NCBI RefSeq assembly: GCF_004770765.1
Contig: NZ_RQFK01000011.1
Coordinates: 552,771-616,770 of the forward strand
Origin: Leptospira noumeaensis
Lineage (GTDB): Bacteria; Spirochaetota; Leptospiria; Leptospirales; Leptospiraceae
Length of the DNA stretch: 64,000 nt
Direction of reading: 5' to 3'
Shown: piece after piece, positions 9,417 through 18,447 of the stretch
How the letters are laid out: the number at the start of each line of letters is the position of its first letter
Numbering within the stretch: the first letter of the stretch is position 1
Program-made: the position numbers and the translations under genes
Notes under the pieces: generated by a model
Databases searched by the model: none
What the model saw: the letters and a program-made list of their open reading frames with translations, nothing else
Told to the model about the DNA's origin: nothing

Positions 9417-11467
9417 AAATAACCTCCAGAGATAATTAAGTCAATGAGTTTGATTCCTAAAAATGGAAAGACCATTCCTCCACCACCATACATCAGAAAA
9501 TTTCGTAGTAAGGCAGAATCAGGGGACTTGGGAACGTACTTCACTCCGCGAAGGGAAAGAGGGATGAGTGCCGGAATGACAAGGGCATTAAAAATCACAG
9601 CAGCTAAAATGGCATGATCTGGACTTGATAGATGCATGATGTTTAGCGGAGCTAAAGGCAAAAACAAAGCGGGTAAGATAGCAAAGTATTTAGCAACGTC
9701 ATTGGCAATACTAAAAGTAGTCAGTGCTCCCCTTGTCATCAGAAGTTGTTTTCCAATCTCTACAATTTCAATGAGTTTACTTGGGTTACTATCTAAATCG
9801 ATCATATTCCCTGCTTCTCTTGCCGTTTGAGTTCCTGTATTCATAGCAACACCAACATCAGATTGTGCAAGAGCCGGTGCATCATTGGTTCCATCCCCAA
9901 TCATTGCCACCAAATATCCGTTTGTTTGTTCTTCTCGAATCCGTTTTAGTTTTGCTTCCGGTGTAGCCTCTGCGATAAAATCATCCACACCTGCCTCTGC
10001 CGCTATGGCCGCAGCCGTGAGAGGATTATCACCAGTAATCATCACTGTGCGAATTCCCATCCTCCTTAAAGTACTGAACCTTTCTTTCAGTCCTCCTTTC
10101 ACAATGTCTTTTAATTCAATCACACCCAGTAATCTTTCGCCTTCCGTGACAAATATGGGAGTGCTCCCTTTTTTAGAAATTTCATCAGATATCTTTTGAA
10201 TGGATTCAGGAACGGTTCCTCCTAAGGATTCTATATATTTTCTAATGGAATCGGAGGCACCTTTACGAATGTTTCGAACCAGTTTTCCATTTTCGTAAAT
10301 TTCAACCCCACTCATTTTTGTGGATGCAGAAAAAGGAATCCAACGAACATCTAAAGAATTTAAATTTCTTTCACGGATTGCATACTTCTGTTTGGCGAGA
10401 ACCACAATGGATCTTCCTTCCGGTGTTTCATCAGAAAGGGATGAAAGTTGACTGGCATCGGCCAACTCTTCTTCACTCACTCCCAAAGTAGGATAAAAAC
10501 GATGGGCTTCTCTGTTTCCGAGTGTGATGGTTCCTGTTTTATCTAATAACAAAACGTGAATGTCACCGGCGGCTTCTACGGCCTTTCCACTTTTTGCAAT
10601 CACATTACAACGAATCAACCTTTCCATCCCTGATATCCCAATCGCACTTAAAAGTGCGGCAATGGTAGTAGGAATGAGACAAATAAATATTGCCAACCAC
10701 ACAGAAAACCGAAAGTTCCAATTTTGACCAATCTCATTTCCCACAAAGTTGGCAATGGGAATCAGAGAAAGAACCGTTAACAGAAACAAAATGGTCAGTG
10801 CAAAAAGTACGATGCCTAATGCAATTTCGTTTGGCGTTTTTTGTCTGGTAGCTCCTTCAATCATTGAGATCATTTTATCAATAAAACTCTCTCCAGGTTT
10901 CGTTGTCATTTTGATGTACAAATGATCGGAGATCACTCGAGTACCTCCCGTAACCGCTGACCTATCCCCACCACTCTCTCGAATGACGGGTGCTGATTCG
11001 CCGGTCACTGCTGATTCATCAACACTTGCAATTCCTAAGACAACTTCTCCATCACCAGGGATTGTATCTCCCGCTTTTACATAAACGATATCGTTGATTT
11101 TTAATTCACTAGAGATGATTTCTTTATAATTTAAGTCTCCAATAGAATCCACTTTTTTAGAAATAGTTTTGGATCTTGTTTTTCGTAAACTATCGGCTCT
11201 TGCTTTACCTCTCCCTTCCGCCACACTTTCAGCAAAGTTTGCAAAAAACAAAGTGACGAGAAGCCAAAAGAATATAGGCAATTCGTTTTGAAACGGAACC
11301 TTCGAACTCCAATAATAAAAGATTTGCAATAGAAGTAAAAAAGTACCAATCCAAACAGTTGCCATCACGGGATTAGAAAATGCATACTTAGGAGAAAACT
11401 TACGAACCGCATCCAGGAGTGATGTTGTAAATAGTTCTTTTGATATTAGATTTTTTGAATTTGTCAT
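9413..11467 (-). CDS. kdpB: Potassium-transporting P-type ATPase subunit KdpB
   Basis: This 684-residue type IA P-type ATPase has paired N-terminal membrane helices (about 35-80), then the actuator loop with [18 protein letters not shown] (TGE dephosphorylation motif). The phosphorylated aspartate is D309 in DKTGT. The hinge motif [20 protein letters not shown] follows, with C-terminal membrane helices to the end. It hydrolyses ATP to drive potassium uptake through KdpA in the inner membrane. It starts 9 bp after kdpA and overlaps kdpC by 4 bp. All catalytic residues are present, so the pump should be active. Confidence 0.97.
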   Translation of the reverse strand: MTNSKNLISKELFTTSLLDAVRKFSPKYAFSNPVMATVWIGTFLLLLQIFYYWSSKVPFQNELPIFFWLLVTLFFANFAESVAEGRGKARADSLRKTRSKTISKKVDSIGDLNYKEIISSELKINDIVYVKAGDTIPGDGEVVLGIASVDESAVTGESAPVIRESGGDRSAVTGGTRVISDHLYIKMTTKPGESFIDKMISMIEGATRQKTPNEIALGIVLFALTILFLLTVLSLIPIANFVGNEIGQNWNFRFSVWLAIFICLIPTTIAALLSAIGISGMERLIRCNVIAKSGKAVEAAGDIHVLLLDKTGTITLGNREAHRFYPTLGVSEEELADASQLSSLSDETPEGRSIVVLAKQKYAIRERNLNSLDVRWIPFSASTKMSGVEIYENGKLVRNIRKGASDSIRKYIESLGGTVPESIQKISDEISKKGSTPIFVTEGERLLGVIELKDIVKGGLKERFSTLRRMGIRTVMITGDNPLTAAAIAAEAGVDDFIAEATPEAKLKRIREEQTNGYLVAMIGDGTNDAPALAQSDVGVAMNTGTQTAREAGNMIDLDSNPSKLIEIVEIGKQLLMTRGALTTFSIANDVAKYFAILPALFLPLAPLNIMHLSSPDHAILAAVIFNALVIPALIPLSLRGVKYVPKSPDSALLRNFLMYGGGGMVFPFLGIKLIDLIISGGYL

Positions 11468-11476
11468 ATAAGCCTC

Positions 11477-13114
11477 TTAAAAGAATATTCCTTTATTGAT
11501 TAGTAATTGTTCCAAAATTGGCCCGAGTGCCAGAACAGGAAAAAAAGAAAGGCCACAAACAATTAATATAACGGAGAAGAGTAAAACTCCAAACAATACA
11601 GAATCCAATTTAAAGTTTCCATCCGAAGATTTAGTAGTGACTTTTCCTCCGAGACTGCCTGCGACAAAAACAACTGCATAAATGACACTAAATCTTCCGA
11701 CTAACATCGAGATCCCCAAAGATAAATTTCCCCATAATGTATCAGCCGAAAATCCAGCAAAAGCAGAACCATTATTACCTGCAGCGGAACTATAGGCATA
11801 AAGGATTTGTGATAAGGCATGAGGGCCTTTCGCTGAATAACCTGATTCTAAAAAGATTGTGAAAGCGGAACCAAGAAGGATACAAACGGTTGGTGATAAA
11901 ATTCCAAACAAAGTCCATTTGATTTCATAACTACCAATTTTTTTGCCAAAGTATTCCGGAGTCCTACCAATCATTAACCCAGACAAAAAAACGGTGAGTA
12001 TCAAAAACAAAAACATTCCATACATTCCCGTCCCTACACCACCGAAAATAATTTCACCTAACATCATTTGAAAAATAGCAATCCCTCCAGCTAACGGAGA
12101 ATAACTATCAAACATAGAGTTCACCGAACCATTCGAAGCAGCAGTTGTTGCGGACAACCAGAGTGTGGATTCAGTCAAACTAAATCGAAATTCCTTTCCT
12201 TCCCAAAATCCCAAGTGATGGATTTCCGAGAAATAGGCTCCCGTAAACCCTAATATCAAAAATGAAAACATCACAAAGAATATCACCCAAACATGACGAA
12301 AGGAATTGGTAATTTTGCCGTATAAGAATACACAAGAAGCTGGCAAAAAAAGAATCGAAAACAATTGGATGAAGTTTGAAAGGGGTGTTGGATTTTCAAA
12401 GGGATGGGCGCTGTTCACACCAAAATAACCGCCACCATTGGTTCCAATTTGTTTGATGGCAATTTGTGAAGCCGCAGGTCCCATAGGTAAAATATTTGGC
12501 ACTCCATCCATTCCTACGCTTTGAACAGGATTTTGAAAGGTTTGGATGACACCTTGCGAAACAAGGAATAAAGAAACAAAAAACGAAATCGGCAAAAGGA
12601 TATAAAATGTAGACCGAAAAAGATCCGACCAAAAGTTTCCAAATCGGTTTGATTTCGTTGAAACAACGGTACGACTCACAAACGCTAATACAGAAATACC
12701 AACACCTGCACTTAAGAAATTTTGTGGAGTAAGTCCTACCATTTGGGAAAAACTACTCAGTTGGCTTTCACCTGAATATGCCTGCCAATTGGTATTTGTA
12801 ATGAATGAGATTGTTGTATTCAGTGCTAGATCCCAATTCATTGCCGGAAGATGCAAAGGATTCATTGGCAAAAGATTTTGAAATTTTAAAATCAAAAACA
12901 AAATGACTGCCCCAAGGAAATGGAAAATGATGAGGCTATTCAAATATTGTTTTGGCGTTTGCGTGGGTGGTGCACCAGAAAACAAAAACTGGAACAGCTT
13001 CTTTTCCAGAGGCAAAGATTTAGCATTCAATACAAATGCCATATAGTATCCGACAAAGGGTGAAACTAAAATGAGTAACCCTAAATAGAATGGAAAATAA
13101 AGTAATTCAACCAT
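11477..13114 (-). CDS. kdpA: Potassium-binding channel subunit KdpA
   Basis: This 545-residue polytopic membrane protein belongs to the superfamily of potassium transporters. It shows the pore-loop signatures of KdpA: GTNGGGYFGVNSAHPFENPT, TTAASNGSVNSMFDSYSPL, and SSAAGNNGSAFAGFS. These Gly-rich loops form the selectivity filter. It is the first gene of the operon. No kdpF-sized reading frame fits in the 78 bp upstream, so the small lipid-like subunit is either absent or located elsewhere. Confidence 0.96.
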   Translation of the reverse strand: MVELLYFPFYLGLLILVSPFVGYYMAFVLNAKSLPLEKKLFQFLFSGAPPTQTPKQYLNSLIIFHFLGAVILFLILKFQNLLPMNPLHLPAMNWDLALNTTISFITNTNWQAYSGESQLSSFSQMVGLTPQNFLSAGVGISVLAFVSRTVVSTKSNRFGNFWSDLFRSTFYILLPISFFVSLFLVSQGVIQTFQNPVQSVGMDGVPNILPMGPAASQIAIKQIGTNGGGYFGVNSAHPFENPTPLSNFIQLFSILFLPASCVFLYGKITNSFRHVWVIFFVMFSFLILGFTGAYFSEIHHLGFWEGKEFRFSLTESTLWLSATTAASNGSVNSMFDSYSPLAGGIAIFQMMLGEIIFGGVGTGMYGMFLFLILTVFLSGLMIGRTPEYFGKKIGSYEIKWTLFGILSPTVCILLGSAFTIFLESGYSAKGPHALSQILYAYSSAAGNNGSAFAGFSADTLWGNLSLGISMLVGRFSVIYAVVFVAGSLGGKVTTKSSDGNFKLDSVLFGVLLFSVILIVCGLSFFPVLALGPILEQLLINKGIFF

Positions 13115-13192
13115 AGAGAAATTCTCTCATGATTACTACTACAAGTAAATACCTCCCCACTTAAGGAGAAGGGAAATCACATTAAGAAAAGA
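13115..13192 (-). promoter_or_regulatory. kdpA: Probable kdp promoter/leader region
   Basis: The 78 bp between the upstream membrane-protein gene and kdpA is the only space for a kdp promoter. Directly before the kdpA start lies a short palindrome, AGAGAA and TTCTCT around one base (13115-13127), which covers the place of the ribosome-binding site. No convincing -35/-10 pair or KdpE site could be assigned by eye. Confidence 0.35.
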
Positions 13193-13990
13193 TTAAGACT
13201 CGTTTCCCTGATTTTGCGAAAAATACACCACAACAGCCCAAATCAATACAAGAAACAAAAAGAAAAGAAGTGAATACACTCCCTTGACAAACATCTCTGA
13301 ATCCATCGACCCACGCCAAACAAGGTAAATAGAGTCTTTAGAAAAAGGGAGATCTTCCAAATCCCAAAGAGGCTCTAACAAAAGAACTCCTCCTGAAAAC
13401 AAACTGGAAAGATGGCATTTACTATTATCTTTCGAATAACATATAGCATATAACGAAGGTTTTACGTATTTACCTGAGATGGAACGAATCTCTTTGTATT
13501 GAAAACGGATGACAGGCCCATACACAGATCCTCCGGACCTTTTCCGAACGAGAAGCGGAGAACGAAACTCACCAGCACTTGCATCATCCAAATAAAAATC
13601 GCGGAGGAATAAATAACGATACCCCAGGTAATGAGAAACTTCCTCTGGAAGAACATCCATCTTTGCTGTGATTCCCAAACTGTAACCAATCGAATCACCT
13701 AAAAATAAAATGGAATTTCCTCCTGCGAGTAAGGATAAAAAAACAGCAAGTAGGATCTTCAAACCAGTTTTTTTAGAAAGTAAAATTCCAAGAAACAAAA
13801 CAGGCAAAAAAAGAATAATGATGGCCCAAACAGAAACGGAAAGAGGCAGATAAGCACCAAAAGGAAGTAAAAACAAACCAAACCCAAGGATAAAGGAAAA
13901 CCCAATCCAAAAAACAAAATGGAAGGAGGCCGGCTCTTCATTTGGTTCTCGTTTTCTTCTGTTTTGATTTTCGACAAAACCAACAAACAT
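13193..13990 (-). CDS. Membrane protein of unknown function
   Basis: This 265-residue protein is not recognised as any family. The N-terminus is basic (NRRKREPNEEP), followed by about four membrane helices between residues 25 and 105 and one more at about 238-260. A soluble loop of about 130 residues lies between them and contains two Cys (CYSKDNSKC). The gene starts only 3 bp after the preceding gene ends, so it is the last member of a three-gene operon with 13994-15142 and 15145-16602. Function unknown; a Leptospira-restricted inner-membrane protein is the best description. Confidence 0.7.
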   Translation of the reverse strand: MFVGFVENQNRRKREPNEEPASFHFVFWIGFSFILGFGLFLLPFGAYLPLSVSVWAIIILFLPVLFLGILLSKKTGLKILLAVFLSLLAGGNSILFLGDSIGYSLGITAKMDVLPEEVSHYLGYRYLFLRDFYLDDASAGEFRSPLLVRKRSGGSVYGPVIRFQYKEIRSISGKYVKPSLYAICYSKDNSKCHLSSLFSGGVLLLEPLWDLEDLPFSKDSIYLVWRGSMDSEMFVKGVYSLLFFLFLVLIWAVVVYFSQNQGNES

Positions 13991-13993
13991 TCG

Positions 13994-15142
13994 TTACTCC
14001 TTTACTTCAAATGAACTTCGAATGGTTTGCCAATAGAGTTCTGCGATCTCCTTTTCTCTTTTAGGATAAGACAAGGATAAAAAGTAACCTCTAGGTGCGT
14101 TATAAAGATAATACTCTTTCATTTCCATTGCAACTGAATTTCCAATTTCATCTACCTCTGTCCATTCGCTCAAATATTCGGATTTGGACTCTGTCCTTTT
14201 GAATCCCAACTTACGAATGAGAGCCGGTGATAAGGAACGCATAGAATCCCAAAACCGAAAATAATTTTTATTGTCCCAGAGTGGCCGAGATTTATCAAAA
14301 CTAGAACCTACGGACAAAATGATCTTCGGTAGATTTTTTTTCTTTTTTCCAGATGTTTGCAGCTTTAAGGCTTCATCCCATTCTGTTTGGCCCTCCGGTA
14401 AATAATTGGAAAGAAACTGAACAAAACGTACCACCCGATAAATCGAATCTCTGTTTTCACCATAAATTCCCAAACGATTTCCATACAAACCTTCATAACG
14501 AAGATTTGAGGAAATTCGAATTCGATACCGAAAGGATTCTGATTCTAAAACCAAATGATCTTGCGGTTTTACAACTCCCACATAACAACCATAAGGATCA
14601 CTGACTAAATCCAATGGGATGGTTTGGTCTGACCATTCATTGGCTGCACGATTCGTAATTTCATTGGAACGAACAAGCCAGTTTGGAAAAAATCCTGGTT
14701 CTTTTTCCCTTTGCAATCGGTAACAAAGATGGATGCCTTTTCCGAGGAAAACTACATCCTTCTCCTTACGAACATCATACAATGCTTCCAATTCTTTGGC
14801 GGCAATGTCTGCATCCGTAATGACAGGAAATTCTTTGATGTAATCATCATCGATGAGAAACCGCATAAGGCCTTTGGGCGAAACCAAATAATTTCGGCCA
14901 AAGGAATCTTTTTTTTTCACAGTGGACTGTTTGTTTTTATGTTCGGAAAGGAAACGGTGAAAACTCCGACTCTCCTCTTCTTCTGCATCCGAAATCCAAG
15001 GTTTTTGTAATAAGGGATCCACAATGATGTTTGGATTTGTTTGGGAAGGCAAAGATAAACCTGGAACAAAAAAGAATAAAACCAAAGATCCTAATTTTAG
15101 GGAAAATTTAGAAAATAGAAGAGAGTATTTCTCCCCTATCAT
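13994..15142 (-). CDS. Exported protein of unknown function
   Basis: This 382-residue protein has an N-terminal signal sequence (hydrophobic LGSLVLFFFVPGLSLPSQ, residues 17-34) without a lipobox, so it is probably periplasmic. The mature part is rich in charged residues and has no motif I recognise. It contains WDNKNYFRFWDSMRSLSPAL and a C-terminal APRGYFLSLSYPKREKEIAEL stretch. It lies 2 bp after the gene at 15145 and 3 bp before the membrane protein at 13990, so the three are almost certainly co-translated. It could be the periplasmic partner of that membrane protein; this is inference. Confidence 0.7.
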   Translation of the reverse strand: MIGEKYSLLFSKFSLKLGSLVLFFFVPGLSLPSQTNPNIIVDPLLQKPWISDAEEEESRSFHRFLSEHKNKQSTVKKKDSFGRNYLVSPKGLMRFLIDDDYIKEFPVITDADIAAKELEALYDVRKEKDVVFLGKGIHLCYRLQREKEPGFFPNWLVRSNEITNRAANEWSDQTIPLDLVSDPYGCYVGVVKPQDHLVLESESFRYRIRISSNLRYEGLYGNRLGIYGENRDSIYRVVRFVQFLSNYLPEGQTEWDEALKLQTSGKKKKNLPKIILSVGSSFDKSRPLWDNKNYFRFWDSMRSLSPALIRKLGFKRTESKSEYLSEWTEVDEIGNSVAMEMKEYYLYNAPRGYFLSLSYPKREKEIAELYWQTIRSSFEVKE

Positions 15143-15144
15143 GT

Positions 15145-16602
15145 TTATACCTGAAATTTAGATTGGATGAAGTTTAAGGCCATAGTAAAGATTTTAGAAA
15201 AATCTCGTTTATGGTTTTCGTCAGACACTCTTGATAAAATTCCTTTTAAGAGAGTTTGCACTTGGGTATAATTGGGAACTTCATAAAAAGATTTTTGGAT
15301 ATGTGGCCAAGCCATCTTTACCATTTGCATAAATTCAGGACTTCCTTTTTTGAACTCTTGAATCATACGATCTAATGTAAGTTTGACGATTTGAAAGTTT
15401 TTGAGTTTTTTAACAATCCCAACCAATACTTCCCGGCTCAATTCAGATTTAGAACTCATCATTTGAAAAAGAGAATTCCAATCCACAACTTCATTTTTTT
15501 GTTCTTTTAAAACTTGGGTGCGTAAAGACACAACTGCCTTTTCAAATTCAGAAAGACCACGTAACCAGTTTTGGTAACCCACTTGGTCAGCTTTGGTTTG
15601 GTATCCAGTGATAGTTTGCACAAGATCCATAAACTCTTTGACACTAAAAGATTCTAACTTAGCTAAATTGGGATCAATGACTGCGACTGGTTCTTCTTCA
15701 AAATCAACTTCGATGTCTTGTGAAAAATCATCGGAATCATCCGCACTAGACCCTGAACTTTGCGTAGACCTGGAATCTGAATCATCAAATTCTAAATCTT
15801 CAATTTCATATTCATCGGAATTAGATTGGTTGTTAGTTGGTGTTGTTTCAACGACTGGATTGTCTTTGGGATCCGGGCCAATTTTGATGTCTAAGGTCTC
15901 ACCTGTGAGAATATCCCCAAAAGTTTCTACAATTTCCAAAAGAATGGATTTGTCTTTTTCAGGGATGAGGGTTTGTTTTTTGACAACTGGTGTCGGTGGT
16001 GCGTTGGCAATGGCCAAAGCGTCTGTTAGGGAAACTGGCTCTTTTTCTGATTCCGCACTGGCCGGCATAGAAAGAGCGGCCTTTGCTGATTCAGCCATCA
16101 AACCTTTTGGTTCAATGATCTCTCCCGTCAGTGGATTTTCGAGAACTGTTAAAATTCCTTTTTGGGCAAAAACAAAATCTTTAGGATGAGTGACTTGCAA
16201 GCTTTCTACAATTTCTTCGGCAATGGAGGCAAAACTAGGAGCCGGGGCATTTGCTAGTTTTTCCAACTCTTGGGCTTTTAGTTTATCCTGTACTTTATTC
16301 AGGACTTCGATAAAATTAGAATTTAAATATGTTGAAACTTCGTTTTGAGGAACACCTAACATCGTCGCAAACTGCGGGAGGTGTTCAAAAAAATGGTCGG
16401 TTTTTTTGATATTACCCGTCATGTAGGATTTGATTTGTTTTGCGACCTCTTCCACTTTTGCCGGATCCATTTTACGAGCTTTTAGAAGTTTTTTGAAAAT
16501 ATCAATATGGGCGTGAAAATAGGATAAGAACTCCCCATAAGCGGTGAATTCATATTCTCCGTGCGCTTTTTTTTCTAAAACCTTTTTAGAACCGTCTGAC
16601 AT
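15145..16602 (-). CDS. Cytoplasmic helical protein with acidic linker, unknown function
   Basis: This 485-residue protein has no signal peptide or membrane helix. Residues 1-160 and 330-485 look alpha-helical. Between them lies a low-complexity acidic linker (about 255-315) rich in Asp, Glu and Ser, e.g. DEYEIEDLEFDDSDS. No enzyme motif is visible. It is the first gene of the three-gene operon that runs to 13193. Its upstream region is shared with the divergent small lipoprotein gene at 16696. I do not recognise a family; it is probably Leptospira-specific. Confidence 0.7.
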   Translation of the reverse strand: MSDGSKKVLEKKAHGEYEFTAYGEFLSYFHAHIDIFKKLLKARKMDPAKVEEVAKQIKSYMTGNIKKTDHFFEHLPQFATMLGVPQNEVSTYLNSNFIEVLNKVQDKLKAQELEKLANAPAPSFASIAEEIVESLQVTHPKDFVFAQKGILTVLENPLTGEIIEPKGLMAESAKAALSMPASAESEKEPVSLTDALAIANAPPTPVVKKQTLIPEKDKSILLEIVETFGDILTGETLDIKIGPDPKDNPVVETTPTNNQSNSDEYEIEDLEFDDSDSRSTQSSGSSADDSDDFSQDIEVDFEEEPVAVIDPNLAKLESFSVKEFMDLVQTITGYQTKADQVGYQNWLRGLSEFEKAVVSLRTQVLKEQKNEVVDWNSLFQMMSSKSELSREVLVGIVKKLKNFQIVKLTLDRMIQEFKKGSPEFMQMVKMAWPHIQKSFYEVPNYTQVQTLLKGILSRVSDENHKRDFSKIFTMALNFIQSKFQV

Positions 16603-16695
16603 AATAGAATCTCATCCAATGCATAGGAAAAGTCACAAGGGTCAAGATTTTTACGAACCGATTGACGAAATGCAGGGAGAACGGAGTTTAGGAAT

Positions 16696-16965
16696 ATGAA
16701 TCGTTTGTTCGTCTTGTTTGTGTTGTGTTTTGTCATGATCTTCTCTACATCCTGCGAAAAGAGAGAAGACAATACTGTAAGAAATAATCTTTTAACTTTC
16801 CTGGCGACATGTACGGGAGGAAGTTTAGAAGCTTGTAATGCTGGTTGTGCAGGAAAATACCCTGACGTGACTGGTGATAATTATCCAGCTGCTTCTGCTT
16901 GTTTTACCGCTTGTTCTACGAATTGTAACTTATCTACCACCCTTCTCCTACTTTCCAACAAGTAA
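16696..16965 (+). CDS. Small cysteine-rich lipoprotein
   Basis: This 89-residue product has a signal peptide ending in a lipobox-like FSTSC (Cys20), so it should be lipid-anchored. The mature part has six further Cys in a regular layout: C-x8-C-x3-C and later C-x3-C-x3-C (ACNAGC, ACFTACSTNC). Such spacing suggests three disulfides in the periplasm or at the surface, or a metal site. No known family is recognised. It is transcribed divergently from the operon at 16602 and convergently with rsmE, whose stop is 14 bp away. Confidence 0.7.
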   Translation: MNRLFVLFVLCFVMIFSTSCEKREDNTVRNNLLTFLATCTGGSLEACNAGCAGKYPDVTGDNYPAASACFTACSTNCNLSTTLLLLSNK

Positions 16966-16979
16966 GAGAGGATTTTTCT

Positions 16980-17660
16980 TTAAGTTCCATATACAAGGAA
17001 ACTGGCAGCAACAATACCTGCCGTTTCCGTTCTAAGGACTCCCCCGGGAAGGGTTAACCTTGGAATTCTGTTTTCTTCCATCCAGTTTTCCTCATCTAAA
17101 TGAAAACCACCTTCCGGACCAATCACAGGGATTTTTCCAATCAAATGATTGGCTGAAAATATTTCTGACTTATGAGGATGAAAAACCACCAAACTATCTT
17201 TATGCGACTTCATCCACTCTCCCGCAGGTTCAATGGAAAGTTTGAGTAACTCTGTTTGTTTGGACTGCGCGGCTGCTTCCTTTACAATCTTTTCCGCTCG
17301 TTCCAAATTGAATTCTTTGCGAATGGAATGCCGAAACACTAAAAAAACAACGGCATTCACTCCAATCTCAGTCACCTTTTGTAAAAAAAAATCGAACCGG
17401 TTTCCTTTCGGAAGGGCAATGGCGACGGTTTTCCTTTCTGTTTTTTTAGGAACTTGTGTTTCGTTTAGAAATTTTAATTCTTTGGAATGCGGTGAGAATT
17501 GATAATCATAAAGACCACCTTCTCCATCTCGAATTTGAATTATGGTTTCTTCTTTACTAAGTCGTAAGGCACGAAGGTGAGCCATCTCTTCGGGAGAAAG
17601 TGTGATTGAAGGTTTGCATAAAAACCCTGTGCGAAAAAGTATCAGACCAGGTTCTAACAA
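16980..17660 (-). CDS. rsmE: 16S rRNA (uracil-1498-N3)-methyltransferase RsmE
   Basis: This 226-residue protein shows the SPOUT-class RsmE pattern. An N-terminal PUA-like domain includes HLRALRLSKEE. Then come ALPKGNRFDFFLQKVTEIGV and the SAM-binding trefoil-knot motifs VIGPEGGF and LPGGVLRTETAGIVAASFLV near the end. RsmE methylates U1498 of 16S rRNA. The length is slightly short of the usual 240. It starts 4 bp after the LolA-like gene, so guaB, the LolA-like gene and rsmE form one operon. Confidence 0.9.
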   Translation of the reverse strand: MLEPGLILFRTGFLCKPSITLSPEEMAHLRALRLSKEETIIQIRDGEGGLYDYQFSPHSKELKFLNETQVPKKTERKTVAIALPKGNRFDFFLQKVTEIGVNAVVFLVFRHSIRKEFNLERAEKIVKEAAAQSKQTELLKLSIEPAGEWMKSHKDSLVVFHPHKSEIFSANHLIGKIPVIGPEGGFHLDEENWMEENRIPRLTLPGGVLRTETAGIVAASFLVYGT

Positions 17661-17664
17661 GGAT

Positions 17665-18438
17665 TTAACGGCTTAAGTTATCAACTGCAAAAAGAGAAGC
17701 ATCAGGATTTACAGATTTATCTACTTCTTGGATTTCCCAAACAGTGATACTACCTGTATTCAAATCTAACATTTCCAAACGAGATGCTTTTTGAATTTCT
17801 TCTACCTTTCCAGAAACTTCTTTTACTTTCACAGGTCCGTATTTTAAGTTTAAAGTTTTGAATAAAATCCCATCCCGGTCATGAAAGTCAACGCGGTAAG
17901 GTTTTAGATCTTTTTTTCCGACAAGGAGAACTAACTTTTTATAAAAGTAAGGAAGGATGGGTTTGAGAGAAATTCGGTAATACACTTCTCCACCAATTTC
18001 CAAATCCCCATTCACAAGAGGGTTGTAATTGGCCTGATAGGAATATCCGGATAAATCTACGTAAAAAAATCCGGTTCCCATAAGGGCTTCATACTTTTCG
18101 TCATCTGTTTTTCGGAACAACTTAGCACTGAGAACATTGAAGAAAAATACATTTTCCCCTTCGTCCTTAGTGAGAAGTTTGGATTCTAATCCCCGCCCCT
18201 TTCTATCAAATAGAAGGAGAGCATCTTCCCCATTAAAAAACCGGTTGATTCTCCAAGTTTCCGAAGTTCCGTTTCTGCGAATGAGGACGTAAGTTCCTTT
18301 CACAAGGCCTTTTCCGAAGTCCATTTCACGGTCTAACCTTGCCAAAAGTTCCTGCGCCGACAAACTAGTATCAGGCGCACCTTGCGCATCTATCGAACCA
18401 AAACTAAAAAAGAATAATAGAACCCAAATTTTTCGCAT
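17665..18438 (-). CDS. Outer-membrane lipoprotein-sorting protein, LolA-like
   Basis: This 257-residue exported protein has a signal peptide (residues 1-20, ending DAQG). The body resembles the LolA-like domain often annotated as outer membrane lipoprotein-sorting protein (PF17131): TSETWRINRFFNGEDALLLF, then YYRISLKPILPYFYKKLVL and KKDLKPYRVDFHDRDG. It is periplasmic and may carry lipids or lipoproteins, but this subgroup is poorly characterised and is not a proven LolA. It lies 9 bp after guaB and 4 bp before rsmE. Confidence 0.7.
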   Translation of the reverse strand: MRKIWVLLFFFSFGSIDAQGAPDTSLSAQELLARLDREMDFGKGLVKGTYVLIRRNGTSETWRINRFFNGEDALLLFDRKGRGLESKLLTKDEGENVFFFNVLSAKLFRKTDDEKYEALMGTGFFYVDLSGYSYQANYNPLVNGDLEIGGEVYYRISLKPILPYFYKKLVLLVGKKDLKPYRVDFHDRDGILFKTLNLKYGPVKVKEVSGKVEEIQKASRLEMLDLNTGSITVWEIQEVDKSVNPDASLFAVDNLSR

Positions 18439-18447
18439 GTATGATTG

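Noticed and set aside
13133..13160. Possible terminator (CTCC and GGAG around TTAAGTGG) before kdpA
   Set aside because: The stem is only four or five base pairs and has no good T tract; not supported.
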